Assembly: GCF_000403845.2 (NCBI RefSeq)
Contig: NZ_KE159567.1
Location: 1,914,886-1,978,885, forward strand
Length of the DNA stretch: 64,000 nucleotides
Direction of reading: 5' to 3'
DNA from: Eubacterium sp. 14-2
GTDB lineage: Bacteria; Bacillota; Clostridia; Lachnospirales; Lachnospiraceae
The position numbers and the translations under genes were made by a program. The stretch's first letter is position 1, and every line of letters begins with the position of its first letter. Shown here piece after piece: positions 18,003 to 26,157 of the stretch. The notes below the pieces were generated by a model. That model made no database searches and had not been told where the DNA came from. It was given only the letters and a program-made list of their open reading frames with translations.

Positions 18003-20387
18003 GTTCTGTTCCTCCTTTATATTTCTGGTTGTGTTAAGATGTTCCGTTTCTTTCAGGTCTGTAACCGGGGTGTGGTTTTCAGACTTTTTTGACCCTTTTT
18101 TCCTGAGAGGCCTGTCTTTTCGGGAATCATGAATCCGCAGCATGTTCAGGCGCAGTGCATTTGTTACCACACAGAAACTGGACAGGCTCATGGCAGCTGC
18201 TCCAAACATGGGGTTGAGCTGCCACCCAAATACCGGAATCCATATGCCTGCTGCAAGAGGAATACCAATTATATTATAGATAAATGCCCAGAAAAGATTT
18301 TCCCGGATGTTTTTCAGAGTTGCCCGACTTAAACGTATGGCGGCGGGAACATCTCTGAGGCGGCTTTTCATCAGTACAATATCTGCCGCGTCAATGGCAA
18401 TATCCGTTCCTGCGCCGATGGCAATTCCCATATCTGCTCTGGTCAGGGCCGGGGCATCGTTAATGCCGTCTCCCACCATGGCAACTTTTCCTTTTTTCTG
18501 AAGACTGCGGATGGCAGCTTCTTTTCCGTCAGGAAGAACGCCTGCAATTACTTCGTCCACTCCTGCCTGCCGGCCAATTGCCTGAGCGGTGCGCTGATTA
18601 TCCCCGGTGAGCATTACCACGTGTATGCCCATATTTTTCAGTTCCCGGATAGCCTGAGCGCTGTCTTCTTTCATCACATCTGCAACGGCAATCATACCGA
18701 TTATCCGTCCGTTTCCGGTAAAAAAGAGGGGTGTTTTTCCACTTTCTGCCAGTTCTTCGGACTGCTGCTTTAATGTATCAGGAATTTCAGCCTGACTGCT
18801 GATAAAACTGTAATTTCCGCCGCAGATAAAATCTTCGTTCCAGGTGCCTGAAAGACCGTTTCCCGGCAGTGCCTGGAAATCGGATATTTCCGGAGCCTGA
18901 ATGTTCTGTTCCTTTCCATATTCCAGCACAGCTCTGGCCAGAGGATGTTCGCTTTTCTGTTCCAGTCCGCAGGCAGCGGTAAGAAGTTCATGTTCTGAAA
19001 TCCCCCTGGCAGGTATCAAATCTGTAACTTTCGGTTCTCCATTGGTAATGGTGCCTGTTTTGTCCAGAGCCACAATTTCCATTTTTCCGGTTTCTTCCAG
19101 AGATACGGCTGTTTTAAACATGATACCGTTTTTTGCACCCATCCCGCTGCCGGCCATAATGGCCACCGGTGTTGCAAGTCCCAGGGCACAGGGACAGCTG
19201 ATTACCAGCACGGAAATACTTCTGGCCAGTGCAAATCCCAGGGATTCGCCGGTCAGCAGCCATACCAGCAGGGTCAGCAGGGAAATTCCGATTACCGTCG
19301 GTACAAATATATAAGATACGTTGTCTGCTATTTTGGCAATGGGAGCTTTTGTGGCTGCCGCGTCGCTTACCATCTGGATAATCTGAGACAGGGTAGTATC
19401 TTCGCCCACCCTGGAAGCCTGGCACTTCAGAAATCCGGACTGATTGGAGGTGGCGGCCGATACGCTGTCTCCGGCTGTTTTGTCACATGGAATGCTTTCT
19501 CCCGTTAATGCCGCTTCATTTACAGCGCTGCTGCCTTCCAGTATTATGCCGTCCACCGGGATATTTTCACCGGGACGTACCACAAAAATATCACCTTTTT
19601 TTACCTGTTCAATGGAAACCTCTGTCTCCTTCCCATCCAGAAGGATGGTGGCTGTTTTGGGCGCCAGTTTCATCAGGCTTTTTAATGCGTCTGTTGTTTT
19701 TCCTTTGGAGCGGGCCTCAAGCATTTTACCCACGGTAATCAATGTCAGAATCATGGCTGCAGATTCAAAATAAAATTCATGCATATATGCCATTACACCT
19801 GCCATGTCTCCCTTCTGCTGGGCAGCGGTCATGGCAAACAGGGCCCAGGTACTGTAGCCAAAGGCTGCCGTAGCCCCAAGGGCAACCAGGGTATCCATGT
19901 TTGGAGATTTGTGGAGGAGACTTTTAAATCCGCTGATAAAAAATTTCTGATTGATTACCATTATAATCACAGTGAGCAAAAGCTGCATAAGTCCTGCTGC
20001 CACATGATTTTCCGCCAGAACTGCCGGCAAAGGCCAGTTCCACATCATATGTCCCATGGACAGATACATCAGTATCAGCAAAAATCCAAGAGAAGCCAGA
20101 AGCCGCTGTTTTAACAGAGGTGTTTCCCGGTCTTTCAGCAGTTCTTCTCCTGAAAAACTCTGTCCGGTCTGTCCCTTTTCGGATGCTGTTCCCTTACGAG
20201 CGGCGCCGTATCCGGCTTCTGCCACTGCTTTTACAATGTCCTGTTCTGAAGCTGTTCCCTCCACACCCATGGAGTTGGTCAAAAGGCTGACTGCACAGGA
20301 ACTGACGCCTGGTACTTTGGAAACTGCCTTTTCCACACGGGTGCTGCAGGCTGCGCAGCTCATACCTGTTACTGTATACTGTTCCAT
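17793..20387 (-). CDS. copA: Copper-exporting P1B-type ATPase with C-terminal HMA/CopZ module
   Basis: An 864-residue Cu(I) efflux pump. Start chosen at ATG 20387, six bases after AAGGTG and 11 bases after the csoR stop. In order: N-terminal HMA domain (GMSCAACS, Cys 11 and 14), about eight membrane helices, the transport motif SCPCALG near 399, the phosphorylation motif DKTGTITNG near 442, HP locus SEHPLARAV, GDGIND in the P domain, a basic linker of about 45 residues after the last helix, and a second HMA domain at 796-864. Bacterial CopAs normally carry HMA domains only at the N-terminus; the C-terminal one has its own ribosome site and may also be made alone. Regulated by CsoR from the promoter at 20732-20760. 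Confidence 0.95.
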   Translation of the reverse strand: MEQYTVTGMSCAACSTRVEKAVSKVPGVSSCAVSLLTNSMGVEGTASEQDIVKAVAEAGYGAARKGTASEKGQTGQSFSGEELLKDRETPLLKQRLLASLGFLLILMYLSMGHMMWNWPLPAVLAENHVAAGLMQLLLTVIIMVINQKFFISGFKSLLHKSPNMDTLVALGATAAFGYSTWALFAMTAAQQKGDMAGVMAYMHEFYFESAAMILTLITVGKMLEARSKGKTTDALKSLMKLAPKTATILLDGKETEVSIEQVKKGDIFVVRPGENIPVDGIILEGSSAVNEAALTGESIPCDKTAGDSVSAATSNQSGFLKCQASRVGEDTTLSQIIQMVSDAAATKAPIAKIADNVSYIFVPTVIGISLLTLLVWLLTGESLGFALARSISVLVISCPCALGLATPVAIMAGSGMGAKNGIMFKTAVSLEETGKMEIVALDKTGTITNGEPKVTDLIPARGISEHELLTAACGLEQKSEHPLARAVLEYGKEQNIQAPEISDFQALPGNGLSGTWNEDFICGGNYSFISSQAEIPDTLKQQSEELAESGKTPLFFTGNGRIIGMIAVADVMKEDSAQAIRELKNMGIHVVMLTGDNQRTAQAIGRQAGVDEVIAGVLPDGKEAAIRSLQKKGKVAMVGDGINDAPALTRADMGIAIGAGTDIAIDAADIVLMKSRLRDVPAAIRLSRATLKNIRENLFWAFIYNIIGIPLAAGIWIPVFGWQLNPMFGAAAMSLSSFCVVTNALRLNMLRIHDSRKDRPLRKKGSKKSENHTPVTDLKETEHLNTTRNIKEEQNMEKTMKIEGMMCGHCEAAVKKCLEAFPEVSEAKVSHESGTAVIILTGTVSDEALIKAVEEKDYKVISLQ

Positions 20388-20397
20388 ATTTATCACC

Positions 20398-20706
20398 TTA
20401 TTTCATAAGTTTTTGCAGGGTAACCAGCAGTTCATCCACAGTTTCCTCCCGGCCTTCTCGAATATCATCTATGACGCAGGTTCTGATATGATTCGCCAGC
20501 AGAACTTTATTGAAACTGTTTAAAGCTGCATTGGCAGCTGCCACCTGAATCAGAATGTCAGGACAGTAAGCGTCTTTTTCCACCATCCCTCTGATTCCCC
20601 TGATCTGGCCCTCTATCCGGTTTAAGCGGTTGATTAAATCTTTATATTCTTTTCCGGAACGTTTTTTTGTTTTGTGACAGCTGCATGGTTCTTTTTCTTC
20701 TTCCAT
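20398..20706 (-). CDS. csoR: Copper-sensing repressor
   Basis: A 102-residue CsoR/RcnR/FrmR-family repressor that releases DNA on binding Cu(I). Start at 20706 is set by AAAGGAGGG nine bases upstream; longer in-frame starts lie in the promoter. The DUF156 fold is visible: NRLNRIEGQIRGIRGMVEKDAYC, then ANHIRTCVIDDIREGR. The Cu ligand pattern C-H-C is met by Cys in DAYCPDIL, His in LANHIRTC and the Cys four residues later, which fits CsoR rather than the nickel or formaldehyde sensors. It heads the csoR-copA operon and has a matching operator in its own promoter, so it is autoregulated. Confidence 0.93.
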   Translation of the reverse strand: MEEEKEPCSCHKTKKRSGKEYKDLINRLNRIEGQIRGIRGMVEKDAYCPDILIQVAAANAALNSFNKVLLANHIRTCVIDDIREGREETVDELLVTLQKLMK

Positions 20707-20731
20707 ATCATCATTCCCTCCTTTCAGAATC

Positions 20732-20760
20732 ATTATATACCCTATGGGGGTATATTGCAA
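20732..20760 (-). promoter_or_regulatory. csoR-copA promoter with CsoR operator in the spacer
   Basis: On the minus strand -35 TTGCAA (20760-20755), a 17-base spacer and -10 TATAAT (20737-20732) are present. Within it, ATACCCTATGGGGGTAT (20737-20753, plus strand) closely matches the known Gram-positive CsoR operator (TACC...GGGGGTA with G/C tracts). Repressor bound there would cover the spacer and block polymerase. The match is seen directly; CsoR binding is inferred from the family. Confidence 0.88.
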
Positions 20761-20784
20761 GAGGAATCTTATCTGTACGGAAGA

Positions 20785-20839
20785 CAGAATAAAGCAGCAG
20801 GATCATCTTACCGGGATATGGTCCTGCTGCTTTATTCTG
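20785..20839. repeat. 18-bp perfect inverted repeat between phosphoesterase and csoR
   Basis: CAGAATAAAGCAGCAGGA (20785-20802) is exactly repeated in inverse at 20822-20839 around a 19-base loop. It lies downstream of the phosphoesterase gene and upstream of the csoR promoter. It can act as a terminator in the minus direction although only a short pyrimidine run follows. Confidence 0.6.
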
Positions 20840-20902
20840 CATAAGCTGTTGCTGATTTTACGCCTTCTGTTTTTTCATATTCAAGAGATTGAATTAACTT
20901 TT

Positions 20903-21529
20903 TCAAAATCCGGACAGAGAATCCTTTGGATTCTCTGCCTCAAATTCAAACATACACTTCTCAAATGCATTGATGATATGGGTGTTCTGATATTTGTCGT
21001 AACGCTTATGATTTCCCCCGTAAGACAAATGTACATGGCCATGGAGAAAGTATTTCGGCTTATATTTTTCTATCAGATTCCGAAACACCTGGAATCCCTG
21101 ATGGGTAAGATCCCGTCCGTCATTGAGCTGGTAGGCCGGGGCATGGGTTACCAGGATGTCAAAGCCCCGCTTCCGGAAAATCTGAAACCGGAGCTTTGCC
21201 ACCCGCTGTTTCATCTGCCATTCCGTATACTGATGTTTTCCCGCATTGTAACGCATGGAGCCTCCCAGTCCCAGAATCCGTATGCCATTGTGAACATAAA
21301 TCTGATCTTCAATACAGATACAGCCATCCGGAGGAACTCTGTCGTATTTTCCATCGTGGTTCCCATGTACATACAGCACCGGCACAGAAGAAAGCGTAGT
21401 CAGAAAAGACAGATAGTGCGGGTCCAGATCTCCGCAGGAAATAATCAGCTCCACATCCTCCAGTTTACTTCTGTCGTAAAATTCCCATAAACTTTTTGAC
21501 TCCTCATCTGCAATTGCCAGTATTTTCAT
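20903..21529 (-). CDS. Calcineurin-like metallophosphoesterase
   Basis: A 208-residue single-domain phosphoesterase. Metal-binding motifs appear in order: the first Asp in IADEE (a D-x-H motif weakened: the usual His is Glu), GDLDPHY, GNHDG, THAPAY and GHVHLSYG. The substrate is unknown; relatives act on nucleotides or phosphoproteins. It starts seven bases after the stop of the BMP/ParB-like gene and so is probably cotranscribed with it. The replaced His of the first motif (if the alignment is right) could change metal use. Cytoplasmic. Confidence 0.85.
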   Translation of the reverse strand: MKILAIADEESKSLWEFYDRSKLEDVELIISCGDLDPHYLSFLTTLSSVPVLYVHGNHDGKYDRVPPDGCICIEDQIYVHNGIRILGLGGSMRYNAGKHQYTEWQMKQRVAKLRFQIFRKRGFDILVTHAPAYQLNDGRDLTHQGFQVFRNLIEKYKPKYFLHGHVHLSYGGNHKRYDKYQNTHIINAFEKCMFEFEAENPKDSLSGF

Positions 21530-21536
21530 TCTGAGA

Positions 21537-23453
21537 TTAACCTTCTTTCTTTTTTACACCCTGTTGTTTCATTACCGGCTCAGCCTGTTCCTTCAGTTCT
21601 TCTTTTTTGGGAATAGAGCCGATTACATTATCCGCCAGCCAGTCCATGGTCATAATTTCCTCCGGAGAAAGGCTTCCGTCAGGATCATTCAGCACGGTGC
21701 CTGTCTGAGAGTATAAAATGCCGGAAAAGGGATTGAATACTTCTGAACAGATAGCAGATTTTAACAGTCCTGCCAGACGTCTCAGTTCATTTGGCAGATA
21801 TTTGGAAAATACCACATCTACCACCCCTTCTTCCATTCCCCACCAGTAATTGATGGCTTTTTTTGTGGAAGGGTCATCATCGTATTTCCAGGTTCCGTCC
21901 ATAATTGCCCAGATCAGCTGTTCATAGAAATTGCCCCAGTGCCACAGAGGCATGGCAAAATTTCTTGGACTGCCATTATTAATATGATAAAGTCCAAAAA
22001 ATCTGGAGGCCTCCTCCGGTATTACCATATCCCGTCCGGAAACACAGGAAGAACCGCTCTCCCGGATACGTTCTTCAATGTCCATATCTTTTTTGGCAGA
22101 CCATTCCAGGTATACTTTAGCCCAGGGATTGGTCATTTTTGCCCCTGTGGCAAAGGCATTGATATTTGCGATAGATCCATAAATGGGGTAATCTGCAATA
22201 TACATCAGCCGATTGTTCTCCGCCATGGCTCCGGCAATGGCACCCATCAGAAATTTTGCCTCATACATCCGGGCATAATAAGTCCGGATATATCGGTGGG
22301 ATGTATTCAGAGAACAGTTCAAAATCCGGACTTTAGGATTGTTAATTGCTGCTTTTACACTGGCCTGAGCGAATGGAGGCGTGGTGGTGAAAATCAGGTC
22401 GCATTCTGACTGAATGGCCTCGTCAAGCAGCGCATCAATATTTTCCGTGGTTCCGTTTTCGTAACAGATGGTCTGTACTTCTTCCGGAAATGTCTGTTCC
22501 AGATGCAGCCTGCCCAGTTCATGGGCATAGGTCCATGCAGAAGTTCCCGGTGTTTTTTCATAGATAAAGGCTATTTTCAATATTCCCGGAGCAAGGGCCG
22601 GCAGGTGCAGAATATCAAGCAATGACTTTTTCTTCTGATTGGGTTTCATCTTAAGGTCAATCTCTGATTCTTCTCCCAGAAGTACAAATTCTTCCCAGCT
22701 CTTTGCCACCAGTTCCTGCATTTCACTGGTTGTTTTGTCCTCTATTACATCATAGCCGTAGAGCATAATAAAAGAAAGAAATGCATCTCCTGGTGAATTC
22801 TTCAGTTTATTTCCGCCTTTTGCCCGGTATTCAGCTGTAAATCTGGTATAAATGGAGCTGAATTTCAAAAGGTCTTCTTCGGTCCAGACTTCATCCGGTT
22901 CCTTCCCCACCGCTTCCTGCAGTTTTGCATATCCGCCTTCCTGGGTAAACCAGATATAATTCACAGGAGCCAGACGGTAGAAATCCAGAAATTCATAATA
23001 AATCTTATTTTCTTTTTCTTCACTGCGTTTTGGGATAATTCTGGTCACGTTTCCCAGAATGGAGACAGCGCCGGAATATTTCATGACGCTGACCCGTTTG
23101 TTTCCCTCCACCACATAAAATTTATACATGTATTCGTAAACTTTGATTGGCTCACGTATGCCTTCTTCCACATGAGAATCAAGTAACTTTATCCATTTTG
23201 CGGCAAATTCGGTGTCCTCTCGCAGAATAGGCATAAAGTTTCCCGCAAAAGAGCTGCTTCTTCCAAATGTTTTTGTCCCTTCAATCTGATCTATGGGAAC
23301 CTGTACAAGACCAAGAGGTGTTTCCGAATAAGACCCCCGTTCCGGAAGAAAATCATCCAGCACCTTTAAAATCGGCTTTTCTCCCCGAAGCAGCCTGGCC
23401 TGATAGTCTCTCTTTCCTGCTTTCAGTGCTTTTCTGTAATCTTCTTTTCCCAT
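21537..23453 (-). CDS. Fusion of ParB-like N-terminal domain with BMP-family substrate-binding domain
   Basis: A 638-residue protein; start at 23453 is set by GGGAGG, not by the upstream in-frame ATG. Residues about 46-140 (VQVPIDQIEGTKTFGRS ... FYVVEGNKRVSVMKYSGA) look like a ParB/Srx-type fold. From about 293 on there is a BMP/PnrA-like ligand-binding domain (LKIAFIYEKTPGTSAWT, CDLIFTTTPPF, AKFLMGAIAGAMAENN, YGSIANINAFATGAKM). BMP proteins are normally lipoproteins of nucleoside ABC importers, but this one has no signal peptide, no lipobox and no transporter genes nearby. A cytoplasmic sensing role, perhaps for nucleosides, is a reasonable guess only. Followed by the metallophosphoesterase. 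Confidence 0.75.
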   Translation of the reverse strand: MGKEDYRKALKAGKRDYQARLLRGEKPILKVLDDFLPERGSYSETPLGLVQVPIDQIEGTKTFGRSSSFAGNFMPILREDTEFAAKWIKLLDSHVEEGIREPIKVYEYMYKFYVVEGNKRVSVMKYSGAVSILGNVTRIIPKRSEEKENKIYYEFLDFYRLAPVNYIWFTQEGGYAKLQEAVGKEPDEVWTEEDLLKFSSIYTRFTAEYRAKGGNKLKNSPGDAFLSFIMLYGYDVIEDKTTSEMQELVAKSWEEFVLLGEESEIDLKMKPNQKKKSLLDILHLPALAPGILKIAFIYEKTPGTSAWTYAHELGRLHLEQTFPEEVQTICYENGTTENIDALLDEAIQSECDLIFTTTPPFAQASVKAAINNPKVRILNCSLNTSHRYIRTYYARMYEAKFLMGAIAGAMAENNRLMYIADYPIYGSIANINAFATGAKMTNPWAKVYLEWSAKKDMDIEERIRESGSSCVSGRDMVIPEEASRFFGLYHINNGSPRNFAMPLWHWGNFYEQLIWAIMDGTWKYDDDPSTKKAINYWWGMEEGVVDVVFSKYLPNELRRLAGLLKSAICSEVFNPFSGILYSQTGTVLNDPDGSLSPEEIMTMDWLADNVIGSIPKKEELKEQAEPVMKQQGVKKKEG

Positions 23454-23690
23454 AATGTCCTCCCATGCTTGTATTGTGCTGTAAATTTCATACTTACAGT
23501 CATTGTTATGTTTTCTCTTTCTTTCTGTTTTCATTCGGCTATATATTACCACAGATTACCAGGATAATCTACGTTCTTTTTGAACATTTCTTCGGGGCAT
23601 ATGGGATAGTATTCCGGCAATAAGAACAAAGCGGACAGGTCCGCTTCAAATCCCTGAATCCCTCACTCATGAGGGACCTGGACGGTTTGC

Positions 23691-23808
23691 TGCGCCGAGC
23701 ACAATTGCGAAGCAATATTTTACCTCTTGTGCGAGTGCGCATATTATTTTTATCTTATAGGAAAGATACTTTCACGCATTAGCGTGACAAGGTCTTTCCT
23801 ATAAGATA
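23691..23808 (-). repeat. Composite hairpin element, copy C (downstream of pnp)
   Basis: Two hairpins. The first pairs TATCTTATAGGAAAGA (23751-23766) with TCTTTCCTATAAGATA (23793-23808) and has an inner stem CACGC-ATTA-GCGTG (23773-23786). The second is bounded by TGCGC (23691-23695) and GCGCA (23737-23741) with an inner GCACAA/TTGTGC. The same two-hairpin order is found at 25975-26120. The rest of 23454-23690 holds a further 8-bp stem (AAGCGGAC/GTCCGCTT, around 23629-23646) and no gene. Confidence 0.7.
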
Positions 23809-23848
23809 AAAAAGCAGCCACCTTTCACAAATATGAAAAATGACTGCT
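23808..23848 (-). terminator. Intrinsic terminator of pnp
   Basis: On the minus strand a 15-bp stem (23848-23834 with 23827-23813, three G-U pairs) is followed by TTTTTT (23813-23808). It lies ten bases past the pnp stop and abuts the hairpin element. Confidence 0.88.
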
Positions 23849-23858
23849 CTGAAAATAC

Positions 23859-25952
23859 TTATTTATTTTTCGGTACATCCTTCATGGAAAAACTGATTCT
23901 TCCCATTTTATCCTTGCCAAGGCAGACTACTTTCACCATGTCGCCCAGGGTCAGCACATCCTCTACCCGATTAATCCGCTCTCTGGAAATTTTGGAAATG
24001 TGAACCATTCCTTCTTTTCCTGGGGCGAATTCCAGAAATGCTCCGAATTCCTTGATACTGATTACTTTTCCCACGAAAATCTGTCCGGCTTCAAAGTCTG
24101 TGGTAATAATCTCAATCAGTTTTACTGCCTTATCCATCATCTCCCGGTCTGTGCCGCAGATGGATACAGCGCCTTCATCGCTGATGTCAATTTTTACGCC
24201 GGTCTGCTCAATAATGGCATTGATGGTTTTGCCTCTCTGGCCCACCACGTCACCGATTTTCGCCGGGTCAATCTGAACCTGAACAATTTTGGGTGCGTAT
24301 TCTCCCACCTCTTTCCGGGGTTCGGAAATGGCTTTGGACATTACTTCATCCATAATGTAGAGTCTGGCTTCTTTTGTTCTGCGGATGGCTTCCTCCACAA
24401 CAGGTCTGGTCAGTCCGTGAATCTTAATATCCATCTGGATGGCTGTGATACCTTCGTGCGTACCGGTCACCTTAAAGTCCATATCGCCGAAGAAATCTTC
24501 CAGGCCCTGAATATCTGTCAGTACAATATAATCATCATCGGTATCGCCGGTTACCAGACCGCAGGAAATACCAGCCACCATTTTTTTGATGGGTACGCCT
24601 GCAGCCATCAACGCCATACAGGAAGCGCAGGTGGAGGCCATGGAAGTGGAACCGTTGGATTCAAAGGTTTCTGAAACTGCGCGGATTGCATAGGGAAATT
24701 CTTCTTCTGTGGGAAGCACTGGTATCAGTGCACGTTCTGCCAGTGCGCCATGGCCGATTTCCCGTCGTCCCGGACCTCTGCTGGGTTTTGTCTCCCCTAC
24801 GGAATAGGAAGGGAAGTTATAGTGATGCATGTAACGCTTGTTTACTTCATTTTCATCCAGACCGTCAATACGCTGAACATCAGACAGAGGTGCAAGAGTT
24901 ACCACATCGCAGATCTGAGTCTGACCTCTGGTAAACATGGCGGAACCATGGACTCTGGGAATCAGATCTATTTCTGCTGCCAGAGGACGAATCTGATCAA
25001 TGGCACGACCGTCCGGTCTTTTGTGATCTTTTAAAATCATCTTGCGGACTGTCTTTTTCTGGTACTGGTAAATTGCCTCTCCCAGAACCTCCAGCCATTC
25101 TTCTTTTTCTGCAAATGCTTCTTCCAGCTGTTCGGTTATTTTCCGGATATTTTCTTCCCGTGCCTGCTTTTCATCCGTAAATACCGCTTCTTCCATTTTT
25201 TCCGGCGGCACCAGTTCCCGGATAGCGGAAAACAGTTCTTCCGGTACGGCACAGCTTGTATATTCGTGCTTTGTTTTTCCAATTTCCGCCACAATCTCAT
25301 TGATAAAAGCAATGATAGTTTGGTTAATGTCATGGGCTTTGTAGATTGCCTCAAGCATTTTATCTTCCGGAATTTCATTGGCTCCGGCTTCAATCATAAT
25401 AACCTTTTCGCTGGTGGAGGCAACCGTCAGATTCAGATCGCCGTTTTTCCACTGTTCCTGAGAAGGATTTACCACAAATTCTCCGTCAATCATGCCTATC
25501 TGGGTAGTTGCACAGGGGCCTGCAAAAGGTATATCGGAAATACTGGTAGCGATGGCTGAACCCAGCATAGCCACCAGTTCCGGACGACACTGGGGATCCA
25601 CGCTCATAACAAGATTGTTCAGTGTCACATCATTCCGGTAATCCTTCGGGAATAAGGGACGCATGGGACGGTCAATCACACGGGAAGTCAGGATTGCATT
25701 TTCAGAAGCCTTGCCTTCCCGCTTGTTAAATCCTCCGGGAATTTTCCCAACGGAATACAGCTTCTCTTCATATTCCACACTTAACGGGAAGAAATCTATT
25801 CCTTCTCTGGGTTTGTCCGATGCGGTGGCAGTACACAATACAACGGTATCACCGTAATGCATAAATGCCGCACCGTTTGCCTGGGCCGCAACTCGTCCAA
25901 TATCTACACGCAGGGTTCTTCCTGCCAAATCCATGGTAAACTGTTTAAACAT
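23859..25952 (-). CDS. pnp: Polynucleotide phosphorylase
   Basis: 3'-5' exoribonuclease of mRNA decay that uses phosphate. Start at 25952 is chosen by AAAGGAG seven bases upstream; the frame is open further upstream but lacks a site and runs through the repeat element. The 697-residue product has two RNase PH domains (FTMDLAGRTLRVDIG at the front; RGQTQICDVVTLAPLSD and GPGRREIGHGALAERAL in the second), a KH domain with VGQRGKTINAI near 560 and a C-terminal S1 domain (GQIFVGKVISIKEFGAFLEF). The rpsO-pnp order is conserved from Firmicutes to Proteobacteria. Structured DNA lies on both sides, including a terminator just before the start. Confidence 0.97.
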   Translation of the reverse strand: MFKQFTMDLAGRTLRVDIGRVAAQANGAAFMHYGDTVVLCTATASDKPREGIDFFPLSVEYEEKLYSVGKIPGGFNKREGKASENAILTSRVIDRPMRPLFPKDYRNDVTLNNLVMSVDPQCRPELVAMLGSAIATSISDIPFAGPCATTQIGMIDGEFVVNPSQEQWKNGDLNLTVASTSEKVIMIEAGANEIPEDKMLEAIYKAHDINQTIIAFINEIVAEIGKTKHEYTSCAVPEELFSAIRELVPPEKMEEAVFTDEKQAREENIRKITEQLEEAFAEKEEWLEVLGEAIYQYQKKTVRKMILKDHKRPDGRAIDQIRPLAAEIDLIPRVHGSAMFTRGQTQICDVVTLAPLSDVQRIDGLDENEVNKRYMHHYNFPSYSVGETKPSRGPGRREIGHGALAERALIPVLPTEEEFPYAIRAVSETFESNGSTSMASTCASCMALMAAGVPIKKMVAGISCGLVTGDTDDDYIVLTDIQGLEDFFGDMDFKVTGTHEGITAIQMDIKIHGLTRPVVEEAIRRTKEARLYIMDEVMSKAISEPRKEVGEYAPKIVQVQIDPAKIGDVVGQRGKTINAIIEQTGVKIDISDEGAVSICGTDREMMDKAVKLIEIITTDFEAGQIFVGKVISIKEFGAFLEFAPGKEGMVHISKISRERINRVEDVLTLGDMVKVVCLGKDKMGRISFSMKDVPKNK

Positions 25953-25974
25953 ATTTTTCTCCTTTAATTCAGAT

Positions 25975-26001
25975 AAAAAAGAATTTCGCAATGCGAGATT
26001 C
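25975..26001 (-). terminator. Terminator-like hairpin just upstream of pnp
   Basis: On the minus strand GAATCTCGC-ATT-GCGAAATTC (26001-25981; one mismatch) is followed by TTTTTT (25980-25975). It sits 22 bases before the pnp start, between the hairpin element and the ribosome site, so transcripts from rpsO could stop before pnp. Confidence 0.65.
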
Positions 26002-26120
26002 TGCGCTGCAAATGCGTCCCAAAGGGGCATGGTTTTCTGCATTTGCGTGCGCATCCCTGTTTACTGTCTTACAGGAAGACGCTTTCACACTTTAGTGTGT
26101 AAAGGTCTTCCTGTAAGACA
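25975..26120 (-). repeat. Composite hairpin element, copy B (between rpsO and pnp)
   Basis: The outer stem TGTCTTACAGGAAGAC (26065-26080) pairs with GTCTTCCTGTAAGACA (26105-26120), with inner stem CACAC-TTTA-GTGTG (26086-26099). A second hairpin is bounded by TGCGC (26002-26006) and GCGCA (26049-26053) with inner GCAAATGC-type pairing, then comes the terminator at 25975-26001. Layout equals copy C, and the substitutions between copies keep the pairing. Confidence 0.72.
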
Positions 26121-26144
26121 AAATAGAGCGGATAACCGCTCTAT
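26119..26144 (-). terminator. Probable terminator of rpsO
   Basis: On the minus strand ATAGAGCGG-TTAT-CCGCTCTAT (26144-26123) is a perfect 9-bp stem followed by a short TTTTG. It lies 14 bases past the rpsO stop. Confidence 0.7.
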
Positions 26145-26157
26145 CTCGAAAAAGGAA

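Noticed and set aside
18000..18140. Frameshift or broken gene boundary between copA and copZ
   Set aside because: The frame is open without interruption through the linker, so this is a true fusion with an internal start rather than a sequencing error or pseudogene.
25953..26054. N-terminal extension of pnp to 26054
   Set aside because: The extra codons run through the terminator hairpin and repeat, and the ribosome site fits the start at 25952.
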